Assembly: GCF_001895005.1 (NCBI RefSeq)
Contig: NZ_BCXH01000003.1
Coordinates: 62,001-126,000, forward strand
DNA from: Rhodococcus yunnanensis NBRC 103083
GTDB lineage: Bacteria > Actinomycetota > Actinomycetes > Mycobacteriales > Mycobacteriaceae
Direction of reading: 5' to 3'
DNA length: 64,000 bases
Shown here: positions 8,197-16,990 of the stretch, piece after piece
Position numbering within the stretch: the first letter of the stretch is position 1
Layout: the number at the start of each line of letters is the position of its first letter
Position numbers and translations under genes: made by a program
Notes under the pieces: generated by a model
The model's input: only the letters and a program-made list of their open reading frames with translations
Database searches by the model: none
Told to the model about the DNA's origin: nothing

Positions 8197-8566
8197 GATG
8201 TTCGAACGGGATGTGGCATCGAAGAATCTCGGGATCGAATTGATCGAGTTGGCCGAGGGATACGCCAAGATGTCGATGACGATCACCGACAGCATGGTCA
8301 ACGGCCATGCGATCACGCACGGCGGTTACGTCTTCCTTCTCGCGGACACTGCCTTCGCCATGGCGTGCAACAGCGGTGCCGACGCGACCGTCGCTGCGCG
8401 CTGCGACATCAGGTTCCTGCGTCCGACCAAGGCAGGCGATGTACTCGTCGCCGAAGCAGTCGAGCGAGCTCGATTCGGCAGGAATGGGATCTACGACGTC
8501 TCGGTCGGCTGCGACGGCGCCGCGGTCGCCGAATTCCGCGGAGACAGTCGAACCATCGGTCGATAG
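8183..8566 (+). CDS. paaI: PaaI, hotdog-fold acyl-CoA thioesterase
   Basis: 127 residues from TTG at 8183, preferred because GGGGG precedes it and the family-like residues AREMFERDVASKNLGI would be lost with the ATG at 8198. Hydrolyses ring-hydroxylated phenylacetyl-CoA thioesters, freeing CoA from dead-end metabolites of the paa pathway. The hotdog motif NGHAITHGGYVFLLADTAFA contains the PaaI HGG-x-D active-site pattern, and the C-terminal half RFLRPTKAGDVLVAEA is typical. Converges on the lpd gene with only nine bases between stops. Confidence 0.92.
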   Translation: MIAREMFERDVASKNLGIELIELAEGYAKMSMTITDSMVNGHAITHGGYVFLLADTAFAMACNSGADATVAARCDIRFLRPTKAGDVLVAEAVERARFGRNGIYDVSVGCDGAAVAEFRGDSRTIGR

Positions 8567-8575
8567 CAGGACCAG

Positions 8576-9943
8576 TCACGAATGGCGATGCAGTGGACTC
8601 CCGGACAGCGCCATCATCGCCTCACCGAGAGCTTCGTTCTGGGTGGGGTGAGCGTGCACGAAGGCGCCGATCTCCGACGGTAACGCCTCCCACGCCACCG
8701 CGAGTTGCGCTTCACCTATCAGCTCACCGGCTCGATCGCCGACGATGTGAACTCCGACTATCGGGCCGTCGGTACCGGCCCTGATGACCTTGACACCCCC
8801 TGCAGTGCCGAGGATTCGGCTCTTTCCGTTCCCTCCCAGGTCGTAGACCAGCGACGTGACGGTTCCGTGTTTCTCCTCGGCGGCGTGCTCGGTGAGGCCG
8901 ACCGACGCAACCTCGGGGTGCGAATAGGTGACTCGGGGGATCGCGGCCCCGTCGATTCTGATCGGTTGCCGCCCGGCGATGAGCTCGGCGACGAAGATGC
9001 CGTGCTGAAAACCTCTGTGTGCCAGCTGATATCCAGCGACGATGTCGCCGACTGCGTATACGCCGGGAACGGTGGTGGTCAGGTTGTCGTCGACTGCCAC
9101 GAAGCCGCGGTCGGTCGCGACGCCGATCTCGCTCAATCCGAGACCCTCGGTACGAGGACCTCGGCCGGCGGCCACGAGCACGACGTCGGCGACGAGGGTG
9201 TCGCCGTTGGACAACGAGACGGTGACATCGGAATCCGACGGAGCGACCGCCTCCACCGTGGTACCGACCCGAATATCGATTCCACGCTTCTTCAGCGCGC
9301 GAGTGAGCTGCTTCGACGCCCATTCGTCCTCGCCGGGCACGATGCGATCGAGCGCTTCGACGACGGTGACCTTCGACCCGAACGAGGTCCAGATGCTGGC
9401 GAATTCGATTCCGATGACGCCACCACCGAGTACCACCACGGATTCGGGAACACGATCGAGCGTGAGGGCGGTATCGCTGGTGATCACACGATCGGCGATC
9501 TCGATGCCAGGGATAGTGCGCGAGTACGAGCCTGTCGCGAGCACGAGCGATCGTCCGGTGAGTGCTCGGCCGTCGACCTCCACCGTCTTCGGGCCCACGA
9601 GATGGCCTCGTCCGTGGACGATCTCGATCCCTGGCTGCTTCAGCAGACCCTGCAAGCCTGCGTAGAGCACGTCCACGACGCGTTGCTTGTAGGCCAGCGC
9701 CGCCGGGATGTCGACGCCGGAGAACGTTGCACCGACCCCGACGGCACCCGCGCCACGCACGGCGTCGGCGATCTCGGCGGTGTGCAGCAGAGCCTTCGTC
9801 GGAATGCAGCCGCGATGAAGGCATGTGCCGCCGAGTTTGTCCTCCTCGACGATCACCACCGACAGCCCCAGTTGCGCGGCCCTGATGGCGCAGGAGTACC
9901 CACCGGACCCGCCGCCCAGGATCACGACGTCGACCTCGCTCAT
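8576..9943 (-). CDS. lpdA: Dihydrolipoyl dehydrogenase, E3 of the 2-oxoacid dehydrogenase complex
   Basis: 455 residues from the ATG at 9943. FAD flavoprotein that reoxidises the dihydrolipoyl group on E2 with NAD. FAD site VVILGGGSGGYSCAIRAAQL at the N terminus, redox disulfide C41-C46 in GGTCLHRGCIPTK, NAD site VVVLGGGVIGIEFASIW, second FAD contact GVYAVGDIV, and the catalytic His-Glu pair in HAHPTQNEALGE. Last gene of the E1a-E1b-E2-E3 operon; its ATG overlaps the E2 stop. Confidence 0.93.
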   Translation of the reverse strand: MSEVDVVILGGGSGGYSCAIRAAQLGLSVVIVEEDKLGGTCLHRGCIPTKALLHTAEIADAVRGAGAVGVGATFSGVDIPAALAYKQRVVDVLYAGLQGLLKQPGIEIVHGRGHLVGPKTVEVDGRALTGRSLVLATGSYSRTIPGIEIADRVITSDTALTLDRVPESVVVLGGGVIGIEFASIWTSFGSKVTVVEALDRIVPGEDEWASKQLTRALKKRGIDIRVGTTVEAVAPSDSDVTVSLSNGDTLVADVVLVAAGRGPRTEGLGLSEIGVATDRGFVAVDDNLTTTVPGVYAVGDIVAGYQLAHRGFQHGIFVAELIAGRQPIRIDGAAIPRVTYSHPEVASVGLTEHAAEEKHGTVTSLVYDLGGNGKSRILGTAGGVKVIRAGTDGPIVGVHIVGDRAGELIGEAQLAVAWEALPSEIGAFVHAHPTQNEALGEAMMALSGSPLHRHS

Positions 9944-11280
9944 CGATTGCCGCCCAGAGCGAGTACCGGGTTCTCGACGTAATCGGCTACGGTGCGCAGG
10001 AATCCGCCCGCGACACCGCCGTCGCACACGCGGTGGTCGAACGTAAGAGACAGCGAAGTGACCTTGCGGACCGCGAGTGCACCGCCGACGACCCATGGCC
10101 TGTCGATGATGCGGCCGATGCCGAGGATCGCCGCCTCGGGGTGGTTGATGATCGCTGCAGACCCGTCGACTCCGAAGACTCCGTAGTTGTTGAGCGTGAA
10201 CGTTCCGCCGGTCAGCCGGGCAGGCGGCAGCGAACCGGCCCGGGCCAGTTCGGTGGTTTCGAGCAGTCGTTCCGAGAGCTCACGTAGATCTGCCTTGTTC
10301 GCCTGGGCGAGAACAGGAACCATCAGCCCGCGATCGGTCTGCGCCGCGATGCCGAGGTGAACGTCGGTGTAGCGCAGGATCTCGCCCGCTTCCGTGTCGA
10401 CCGTGCTGTTGAGTTCGGGGAACTTCGCCAGCGCCGTCATGGTGAGGCTTGCCAGTACCGCCAGCAGCGAGACTGTCACCCCGTCGAGCGATGCGTCCAG
10501 GTCGCGACGCGCCTGCAGCAGTGCCGTCGCGTCGACGTCGACCCACGTCGTCGCCTCCGGGATCTCGGATCGGCTTCGAGACATCCTGTCGCCGATGAGC
10601 TGTCGAATTCCCGTGATCGGGATTCGGGTGACTCCCACTCGTGAGGGCGCCGGCGCGGACAGTGCGCGCTCGACGTCCGCGCGGGTGACGACACCATCGA
10701 TGCCCTCGGTGGCGATGTCGTCGAGGTCGAGCCCGCCGTCCAGCGCGAGCCTGCGCACGATGGGAGACAACACCTTCGGTTGAGAGTTCTTCGACGGCGT
10801 CGATGCAACGGCAGGTGATTCGGGCACTGCAGCCCGACGACGCCTGCGCGTGGCAGGCCCGTGTCCGGTCCCGTAACCGATCAGCACATTTCCCGAACCG
10901 GCCTGATCGTCCTGGTCACTCCGCAGGCTCCGCTCCCGCTCTCCCTGGTCACTCCGCAGGCTCCGCTCCCGCTCTCCCTGGTCACTCCGCAGGCTCCGCT
11001 CCCGCTCTCCCTGTCGGTACTGCTCGTGGGCGGGGTCACTTCCGCCGTCGATGGTGATCAACGGCGTCCCGACGGCCATGGTCGTGCCCGCAGCGCCGTG
11101 CAGCTCGGCGACGACGCCTGCGAACGGACACGGCACCTCGACGGATGCTTTTGCGGTTTCCACCTCGACGACGACCTGGTCGATCGTCACGGTGTCTCCC
11201 GGTTTCACCTTCCACTCGACGATGTCGGCCTCGGTGAGTCCCTCGCCGAGGTCGGGAAGCATGAATACCTGCGCGCTCAT
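9940..11280 (-). CDS. bkdC: Dihydrolipoamide acyltransferase, E2 of a branched-chain 2-oxoacid dehydrogenase
   Basis: 446 residues. One lipoyl domain with lipoate acceptor K44 in VETAKASVEVP, a linker, a peripheral-subunit-binding domain around residues 165-205 (PIVRRLALDGGLDLDDI), and the catalytic acyltransferase domain ending in FDHRVCDGGVAGGFL with the active-site histidine and aspartate. The linker is unusual: residues 91-123 are three exact 11-residue repeats GERERSLRSDQ, highly charged and encoded by a 33-bp tandem repeat. Overlaps E1b upstream and E3 downstream by ATGA. Substrate class is inferred from the operon and the Lrp neighbour. Confidence 0.9.
   Translation of the reverse strand: MSAQVFMLPDLGEGLTEADIVEWKVKPGDTVTIDQVVVEVETAKASVEVPCPFAGVVAELHGAAGTTMAVGTPLITIDGGSDPAHEQYRQGERERSLRSDQGERERSLRSDQGERERSLRSDQDDQAGSGNVLIGYGTGHGPATRRRRRAAVPESPAVASTPSKNSQPKVLSPIVRRLALDGGLDLDDIATEGIDGVVTRADVERALSAPAPSRVGVTRIPITGIRQLIGDRMSRSRSEIPEATTWVDVDATALLQARRDLDASLDGVTVSLLAVLASLTMTALAKFPELNSTVDTEAGEILRYTDVHLGIAAQTDRGLMVPVLAQANKADLRELSERLLETTELARAGSLPPARLTGGTFTLNNYGVFGVDGSAAIINHPEAAILGIGRIIDRPWVVGGALAVRKVTSLSLTFDHRVCDGGVAGGFLRTVADYVENPVLALGGNR
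10911..11009 (-). repeat. 33-bp tandem repeat, three copies, in the E2 linker
   Basis: Three copies of a 33-bp unit start at 10911, 10944 and 10977 with essentially no differences. The period is a multiple of three, so each adds GERERSLRSDQ to E2 without breaking the frame. High identity suggests recent expansion or active homogenisation. Confidence 0.93.
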
Positions 11281-12281
11281 GCGGACACCGCCTTCGCCGG
11301 TACAGGAGTGTCGTTCCACTGCAAGCGGTCGATGGCGTCGAGCACGCGGTCCGGGCTGGGTAGATGGAAGTGCTCGAGTTTCGGTGCGGGGTAGGGGATA
11401 TCGAGCCCGCTGACGCGTAGTACCGGTGCATGCAGGTAGTGGAAGCAACGCTCCTGGATCCGCGAGGCGATCTCGGCGCCGACGCCGGCAAAGCCCTGCG
11501 CCTCCTGCACGACGACGCATCGGCCGGTCTTGCGTACCGACTGTGCCACGGTCTCCTCGTCGAACGGGTTGATCGAGCGCAGGTCGACCACCTCGACGTC
11601 TCGGCCGTCCTGGGCTGCGAATTCGGCAGCCTGCACGGCCACCGACACGGACGGGCCGTAGGCGAGCAGGGTGACGTCGGTGCCTGGACGTCGAACGACG
11701 GCGGTGCCGATGGGCTCGGTGCGGACCGGATCGATGTCGTCCTTGGAGAAGTAGAGCCGCTTCGGTTCGAGGAAGATCACCGGATCCGGGTCGGCGATGG
11801 CGTCGCGCAGCATCGAGTATGCGTCGGCGACCGTCGATGGCGAGATCACCTTCAGGCCAGGGGTGTGTGCGTAGTAGGCCTCGCTGGAATCGCAATGATG
11901 CTCCACGCCGCCGATTCCGCCCGCGTACGGAATGCGTATGACCATCGGGGCGCTGAGCGATCCCCGTGTGCGGTTCCGCAGCTTGGCGACGTGCGAGACG
12001 ATCTGCTCGAATGCCGGGTATGCGAACGCGTCGAACTGCATCTCGACGACGGGCTTGAAGCCGGACATCGCCATGCCGACGGCGAAGCCGACGATCCCGG
12101 ATTCGGCGAGCGGGGTGTCGAAGCATCGGTCTTCACCGAAGTCCCGCGTCAGACCGTCGGTGACGCGGAAGACTCCGCCGAGTGTCCCGACATCCTCGCC
12201 GAACACGACGACTTTGTCGTCGTCGGTGAGAGCGTCGCGCAGAGCGGCGTTGAGGGCCCCTGCCATGGTCAGAACTGTCAT
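11277..12281 (-). CDS. bkdB: 2-oxoacid dehydrogenase E1 component, beta subunit
   Basis: 334 residues. Beta half of the thiamine-diphosphate-dependent E1 heterotetramer that decarboxylates branched-chain 2-oxoacids from valine, leucine and isoleucine. Recognisable segments are GEDVGTLGGVFRVTDGL with the conserved thiamine-binding glutamate, TPLAESGIVGFAVGMAM, VVEMQFDAFAYPAFEQIVSH, and the C-terminal transketolase domain DVEVVDLRSINPFDEET. Overlaps E2 by four bases and is one base from E1a, so the subunits are co-translated. Confidence 0.92.
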   Translation of the reverse strand: MTVLTMAGALNAALRDALTDDDKVVVFGEDVGTLGGVFRVTDGLTRDFGEDRCFDTPLAESGIVGFAVGMAMSGFKPVVEMQFDAFAYPAFEQIVSHVAKLRNRTRGSLSAPMVIRIPYAGGIGGVEHHCDSSEAYYAHTPGLKVISPSTVADAYSMLRDAIADPDPVIFLEPKRLYFSKDDIDPVRTEPIGTAVVRRPGTDVTLLAYGPSVSVAVQAAEFAAQDGRDVEVVDLRSINPFDEETVAQSVRKTGRCVVVQEAQGFAGVGAEIASRIQERCFHYLHAPVLRVSGLDIPYPAPKLEHFHLPSPDRVLDAIDRLQWNDTPVPAKAVSA

Positions 12282-12282
12282 G

Positions 12283-13407
12283 TCAGTTGTCCTCTGTTTC
12301 GATAGCGGCAGCGATTTCGGCGGTGACCCGATCGCGTTGTTCGATCAAAGCTGCAGTGGGGGTTTCGTATACGAAACGGAAGAGATCCTGCGGGTCGACG
12401 CTCTGCTCGGCGTTCATTCCCGACCGCAGTGCTGCAGCGTCGGCGTCGGCAGCCTCGGTGATCTCGGCCCGCAGCGCATCGGTGACCACTTCGCGCGCGG
12501 CGAGGTAGGTGTCCAGGCGCGCGAGAGGATCACGCCCGAGCCACCCTTCGACCTCCGAGGCCTTGCGGTATCGAGTGGCGTCGTCGGCGTTGGTGTGTGC
12601 ATCCATTCGGTAGGTGTGTGCTTCGACGACGACGGGTCCCTTGCCCGCTCGCACGTACGCGACGGCTTCGTCCATGACGGCCATCATCGCCACCGGGTCG
12701 TTGCCGTCGACCTGCTCACTGCCGATGCCGTAGCCGACTCCCTTGTGTGCCAGCGACGGAGCTGCGCTCTGGCGGGCGAGAGGAACGCTGATGGCGAATC
12801 CGTTGTTCTGCACGAGAAAGATGACCGGCGCGCGGAAGACGGCGGCGAAGTTCAATGCCTCGTGGAAATCGCCTTCACTCGTGGCGCCGTCGCCGCAGAA
12901 TGCGAGGGCTATCGTGTTTCGGCCCTGCTTCGACTCGGCGTACGCGAACCCGGTTGCGTGCAGCAATTGTGTTGCCAGAGGGGTGCACTGGGGTGCGACG
13001 CGGTACTGCGTCGGGTCGTACCCGCAGTGCCAGTACCCGGCGAGCATGCCCAGCAGTTCGACCTGGTCGATGCCTCGCGCTGCCAGCGACATCGAGTCGC
13101 GGTACGTCGGGAACATCCAGTCCGTCTCGTCGAGGCACAGCGCCGCCGCGATCTGGCAGGCCTCCTGACCGCGAGCCGATGGATACACCGCCAGTCGTCC
13201 CTGCTTGGTCAATGCCGTTGCCTGCTGGTCGAATCGACGGCCGTGGACCATGGACCGATACATCTGCAACAGCCGCTCGTCGGACGGTTTGGCGTAGCGC
13301 GCTGCACTGTCGACGCCGGTGCCGTCGGGTGCGAGGTACTGGACCGGACGGTCGGCAGGCATGAACTGCTGATACTGCGCTGCCGGTGCACTCTCGACTG
13401 TCGTCAT
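12283..13407 (-). CDS. bkdA: 2-oxoacid dehydrogenase E1 component, alpha subunit
   Basis: 374 residues, first gene of the bkd operon. It carries the thiamine-diphosphate/Mg motif, GDGATSEGDFHEALNFAAVF through LVQNNG, and the phosphorylation-loop region YRMDAHTNADDATRYR. QGRLAVYPSARGQEA near residue 68 is typical of actinobacterial branched-chain E1a rather than pyruvate dehydrogenase. AGGAG lies eight bases before the ATG, and a TATACA box 30 bases upstream may be the -10. Divergent from an Lrp-type regulator. Confidence 0.92.
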   Translation of the reverse strand: MTTVESAPAAQYQQFMPADRPVQYLAPDGTGVDSAARYAKPSDERLLQMYRSMVHGRRFDQQATALTKQGRLAVYPSARGQEACQIAAALCLDETDWMFPTYRDSMSLAARGIDQVELLGMLAGYWHCGYDPTQYRVAPQCTPLATQLLHATGFAYAESKQGRNTIALAFCGDGATSEGDFHEALNFAAVFRAPVIFLVQNNGFAISVPLARQSAAPSLAHKGVGYGIGSEQVDGNDPVAMMAVMDEAVAYVRAGKGPVVVEAHTYRMDAHTNADDATRYRKASEVEGWLGRDPLARLDTYLAAREVVTDALRAEITEAADADAAALRSGMNAEQSVDPQDLFRFVYETPTAALIEQRDRVTAEIAAAIETEDN

Positions 13408-13508
13408 GGGGCATTCTCCTGAAATCGACTTGTATAGTGATTCTCTCCCTTGGGTGGCATTGTTTCGTCACAGATTTATGATTCGGAGACAGATGGTCGG
13501 ATTCCTCT

Positions 13509-13570
13509 GCCATATGTCAGCTAGTGTCCAACGTGGCACGCGTTCGACGAGAGAGTGGTGGACATATGGC
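13509..13570. promoter_or_regulatory. Paired inverted sites between bkdA and its Lrp-type regulator
   Basis: GCCATATGTC (13509-13518) and its exact reverse complement GACATATGGC (13561-13570) face each other with starts 52 bp apart, about five helical turns. The second covers the start codon of the regulator gene. Lrp-family octamers wrap DNA over spaced sites, so this pair is a candidate autoregulatory and bkd-controlling element. Function is inferred. Confidence 0.55.
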
Positions 13571-14051
13571 AGAGGGCCAGAGCCGGGTAGAACTGGACGA
13601 CGTCGATCGCCGGATTCTGCGCGAGCTGTCGAGTGATGGACGACTGTCGATGCGGGTGCTCGCCGATCGCGTTCATCTCTCGCGAGCACATGCGTACACA
13701 CGTGTCGAACGGCTTCGATCCACCGGCGTCATCGAGCGCTTCACCGTGCGGGTCGATCACGCCGCGTCCGGTCTGGGGACCTCGGCGTTCATTGCGCTCT
13801 CCATCCGGCAGGACTCGTGGCGGGCAGTGTCCGACGGCCTGAAATCCATGGCGTTCGTCGACCATTTCAGCTTGCTCGGTGGCGATTTCGACGTGTTGGT
13901 GCTCGTGCGAACGCCCGACAACGAAACGCTACGGCATGTCGTCCTGGAGGGGCTGCAGGCTGTCGATGGGGTTCGATCCACCCGGACCTGGCTGATCTTC
14001 GAGGAGGCGCGCGGCGGACTGGGCAGTGGCATCGCACCGGCCGAAACCTGA
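13566..14051 (+). CDS. Lrp/AsnC-family regulator, probable regulator of the bkd operon
   Basis: 161 residues from the ATG at 13566; a GTG 42 bases upstream is in frame but the shorter start fits the family. Winged helix-turn-helix LDDVDRRILRELSSDGRLSM then RAHAYTRVERLRSTGVIERF, followed by an AsnC ligand-binding (RAM) domain. Lrp-type BkdR proteins activate bkd genes in response to branched-chain amino acids in several bacteria; the divergent position supports that job here, but the ligand is not shown. Confidence 0.85.
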   Translation: MAEGQSRVELDDVDRRILRELSSDGRLSMRVLADRVHLSRAHAYTRVERLRSTGVIERFTVRVDHAASGLGTSAFIALSIRQDSWRAVSDGLKSMAFVDHFSLLGGDFDVLVLVRTPDNETLRHVVLEGLQAVDGVRSTRTWLIFEEARGGLGSGIAPAET

Positions 14052-14073
14052 CCGGCGCTGGAGGTTTCGTCGA

Positions 14074-15429
<1,356 letters not shown>

Positions 15430-15957
15430 ATGGACGTTGTACTCGACGAGCTGGATCGAGCGATTCTGGCCGCGCTGCAGGAGAACTCGCGGACGGGGGT
15501 GTTGGGGTTGTCCCGGGATCTCGGGGTCGCGCGCGCCACTGTGGCCGCGCGCCTGCACCGTCTGGAAGAGCGCGGCATCGTCATCGGATACGAGGCCCGA
15601 ATCGGTTTGACGGCTGCGGGATACGGAGTTCAAGCCTTCGTGACATTGGAAATCGCGCAAGGCGCCCTCGATGATGTCGCCGCCGTTCTGGAGGCCATAC
15701 CGGGTGTACTCGAGGCGTTCGCGACCACCGGCTCGGGCGACGTGCTGTGCCGAGTCGCCGCCGCGTCGCACGACGACCTTCAGCAAACGCTGATAGCGCT
15801 CAATCAATCCCGCACGATCGCGCGGTCGACGAGCGTGATCGTGCTCTCGGAGATCGTCGGCTTCCGCACGATGCCCCTTCTCGACGCAGGCGAGTCCCCT
15901 CGCACGCCGAAGGCCCCGGCGTACCGAGGCGGCCGAAGCACGGTCGATCCTGGGTAG
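15430..15957 (+). CDS. Lrp/AsnC-family regulator divergent from hppD
   Basis: 175 residues from the ATG at 15430; in-frame GTG codons at 15415 and 15418 are alternatives. Helix-turn-helix LDELDRAILAALQENSRTGV then ARATVAARLHRLEERGIVIGY, followed by an AsnC-type effector domain with TTGSGDVLCRVAA. The divergent arrangement with hppD suggests control of tyrosine catabolism. The C-terminal 25 residues are basic, proline-rich and probably disordered. Confidence 0.83.
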   Translation: MDVVLDELDRAILAALQENSRTGVLGLSRDLGVARATVAARLHRLEERGIVIGYEARIGLTAAGYGVQAFVTLEIAQGALDDVAAVLEAIPGVLEAFATTGSGDVLCRVAAASHDDLQQTLIALNQSRTIARSTSVIVLSEIVGFRTMPLLDAGESPRTPKAPAYRGGRSTVDPG

Positions 15958-16093
15958 GCCGGGGCCCGAGCGCTGCCGAAGAGGTCAGGGGACCGAGGGC
16001 GCCAACTGGGTCAACAGTGTTCTGCTGCACGCGATCCGGTCCGAGTATCCAGCGCCCGTGTGTCCCCGGCCGGAAGTTCGGATTCATCAGGTG

Positions 16094-16112
16094 ATTATCG
16101 CTATGTGATAAT
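16094..16112. promoter_or_regulatory. Inverted repeat upstream of the gamma carbonic anhydrase gene
   Basis: ATTATC, seven bases, GATAAT form an AT-rich 19-bp inverted repeat in otherwise GC-rich DNA, 117 bases before the GTG start. It could be an operator; no regulator gene sits beside it. The rest of the 271-bp gap (15958-16228) holds nothing else I can name. Confidence 0.4.
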
Positions 16113-16228
16113 TGGATTCCCCTGAACAAGAATGTCGTTAGTGGCATGGATCACGTTCGGCAACCCATCGGGGCCGAAAATGATCGAATTGTCGAGTACC
16201 ACCCGTATCGAGAAGAAACGAGACTCAC

Positions 16229-16783
16229 GTGACCGAAAGTTCGAACGAGTCGGCGGCGCGACACCCAGGCGTCCTTGCACTGGACGCGGGAACTCCGCGG
16301 ATCGACAGCGAGGCCTGGGTTGCATTCAACGCGACCGTCGTCGGCCGAGTGAACATCGGACCGTCCGCTGGAATCTGGTACAGCGCAGTGCTTCGCGCGG
16401 AATACGAGGACATCACCATCGGCTCGGGGTCGAACCTGCAAGACGGAGTTGTCGCGCACGTCGACCCCGGGTTCCCGTTGACTGTCGGGGAGAACGTCAG
16501 TGTCGGGCACAACGCCGTGCTGCACGGCTGCACCATCGGTGACGGATCGCTCGTCGGGATGGGCGCGGTGATCATGAACGGCGCCGTGGTCGGTGAAGGA
16601 TCGCTCATCGCGGCCGGTGCATTGATCACCGAGAACGCTCAGATTCCTCCGCGATCGCTCGTAGCAGGCGTACCGGGGAAAGTCCGGCGCGAACTCACCG
16701 ACGACGAGGTGGCACACAACGGCGCCAACGCGGCGGTCTACCGGGAGTTGGCCAAGGCGCACCGCACCGCTCGGCCTGCCTGA
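16229..16783 (+). CDS. Gamma-class carbonic anhydrase-like hexapeptide-repeat protein
   Basis: 184 residues from GTG at 16229. Left-handed beta-helix of hexapeptide repeats from about residue 30 to 150 (ATVVGRVNIG, AVLRAEYEDITIG, AVVGEGSLIAAGALI), then a C-terminal helix. The three zinc-binding histidines of the gamma-CA family are present in VVAHVD and VGHNAVLHG. Members hydrate CO2 or act as uncharacterised YrdA/PaaY-like proteins; some PaaY-type proteins are thioesterases in phenylacetate clusters, but this one is 8 kb from the paa genes. Stands alone. Confidence 0.85.
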   Translation: MTESSNESAARHPGVLALDAGTPRIDSEAWVAFNATVVGRVNIGPSAGIWYSAVLRAEYEDITIGSGSNLQDGVVAHVDPGFPLTVGENVSVGHNAVLHGCTIGDGSLVGMGAVIMNGAVVGEGSLIAAGALITENAQIPPRSLVAGVPGKVRRELTDDEVAHNGANAAVYRELAKAHRTARPA

Positions 16784-16793
16784 CCCACCGCGT

Positions 16794-16988
16794 TCAGCCC
16801 GCCAGGGCGGCTTCGGTCTCTTCGGCGGAACTGCGAACGGCGGGACCCCACATCAGACCTGCCGACACCGGCACACGGTCGAGCGGTCCCGCCACGCAGA
16901 CGGCGGCGAGCACACGCCCCTGCATCCGGACGTCCGCCCGACTCGGCGTCCCGAACCTTTTCCCGGGGTGAATCGATCCGTCGTCGCC
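16794..16988 (-). pseudogene. Possible C-terminal remnant of an IclR-family regulator
   Basis: A minus-strand frame ending at 16794 reads GRVLAAVCVAGPLDRV and then GPAVRSSAEETEAALAG, which resembles the end of IclR effector domains (GRVVAALSVxGP, followed by a closing VRxAAxEI helix). No helix-turn-helix or upstream part exists, because the frame runs into the permease gene. Reads as a truncated leftover; similarity is by eye and weak. Confidence 0.35.
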
Positions 16989-16990
16989 GA

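Noticed and set aside
8705-9982. 425-codon plus-strand frame opposite the lpd gene
   Set aside because: The minus strand encodes a full dihydrolipoyl dehydrogenase with all motifs; the plus frame matches nothing.
13524-13565. Longer GTG start for the Lrp-type regulator
   Set aside because: The added 14 residues are not family-like and the ATG at 13566 fits the normal length.
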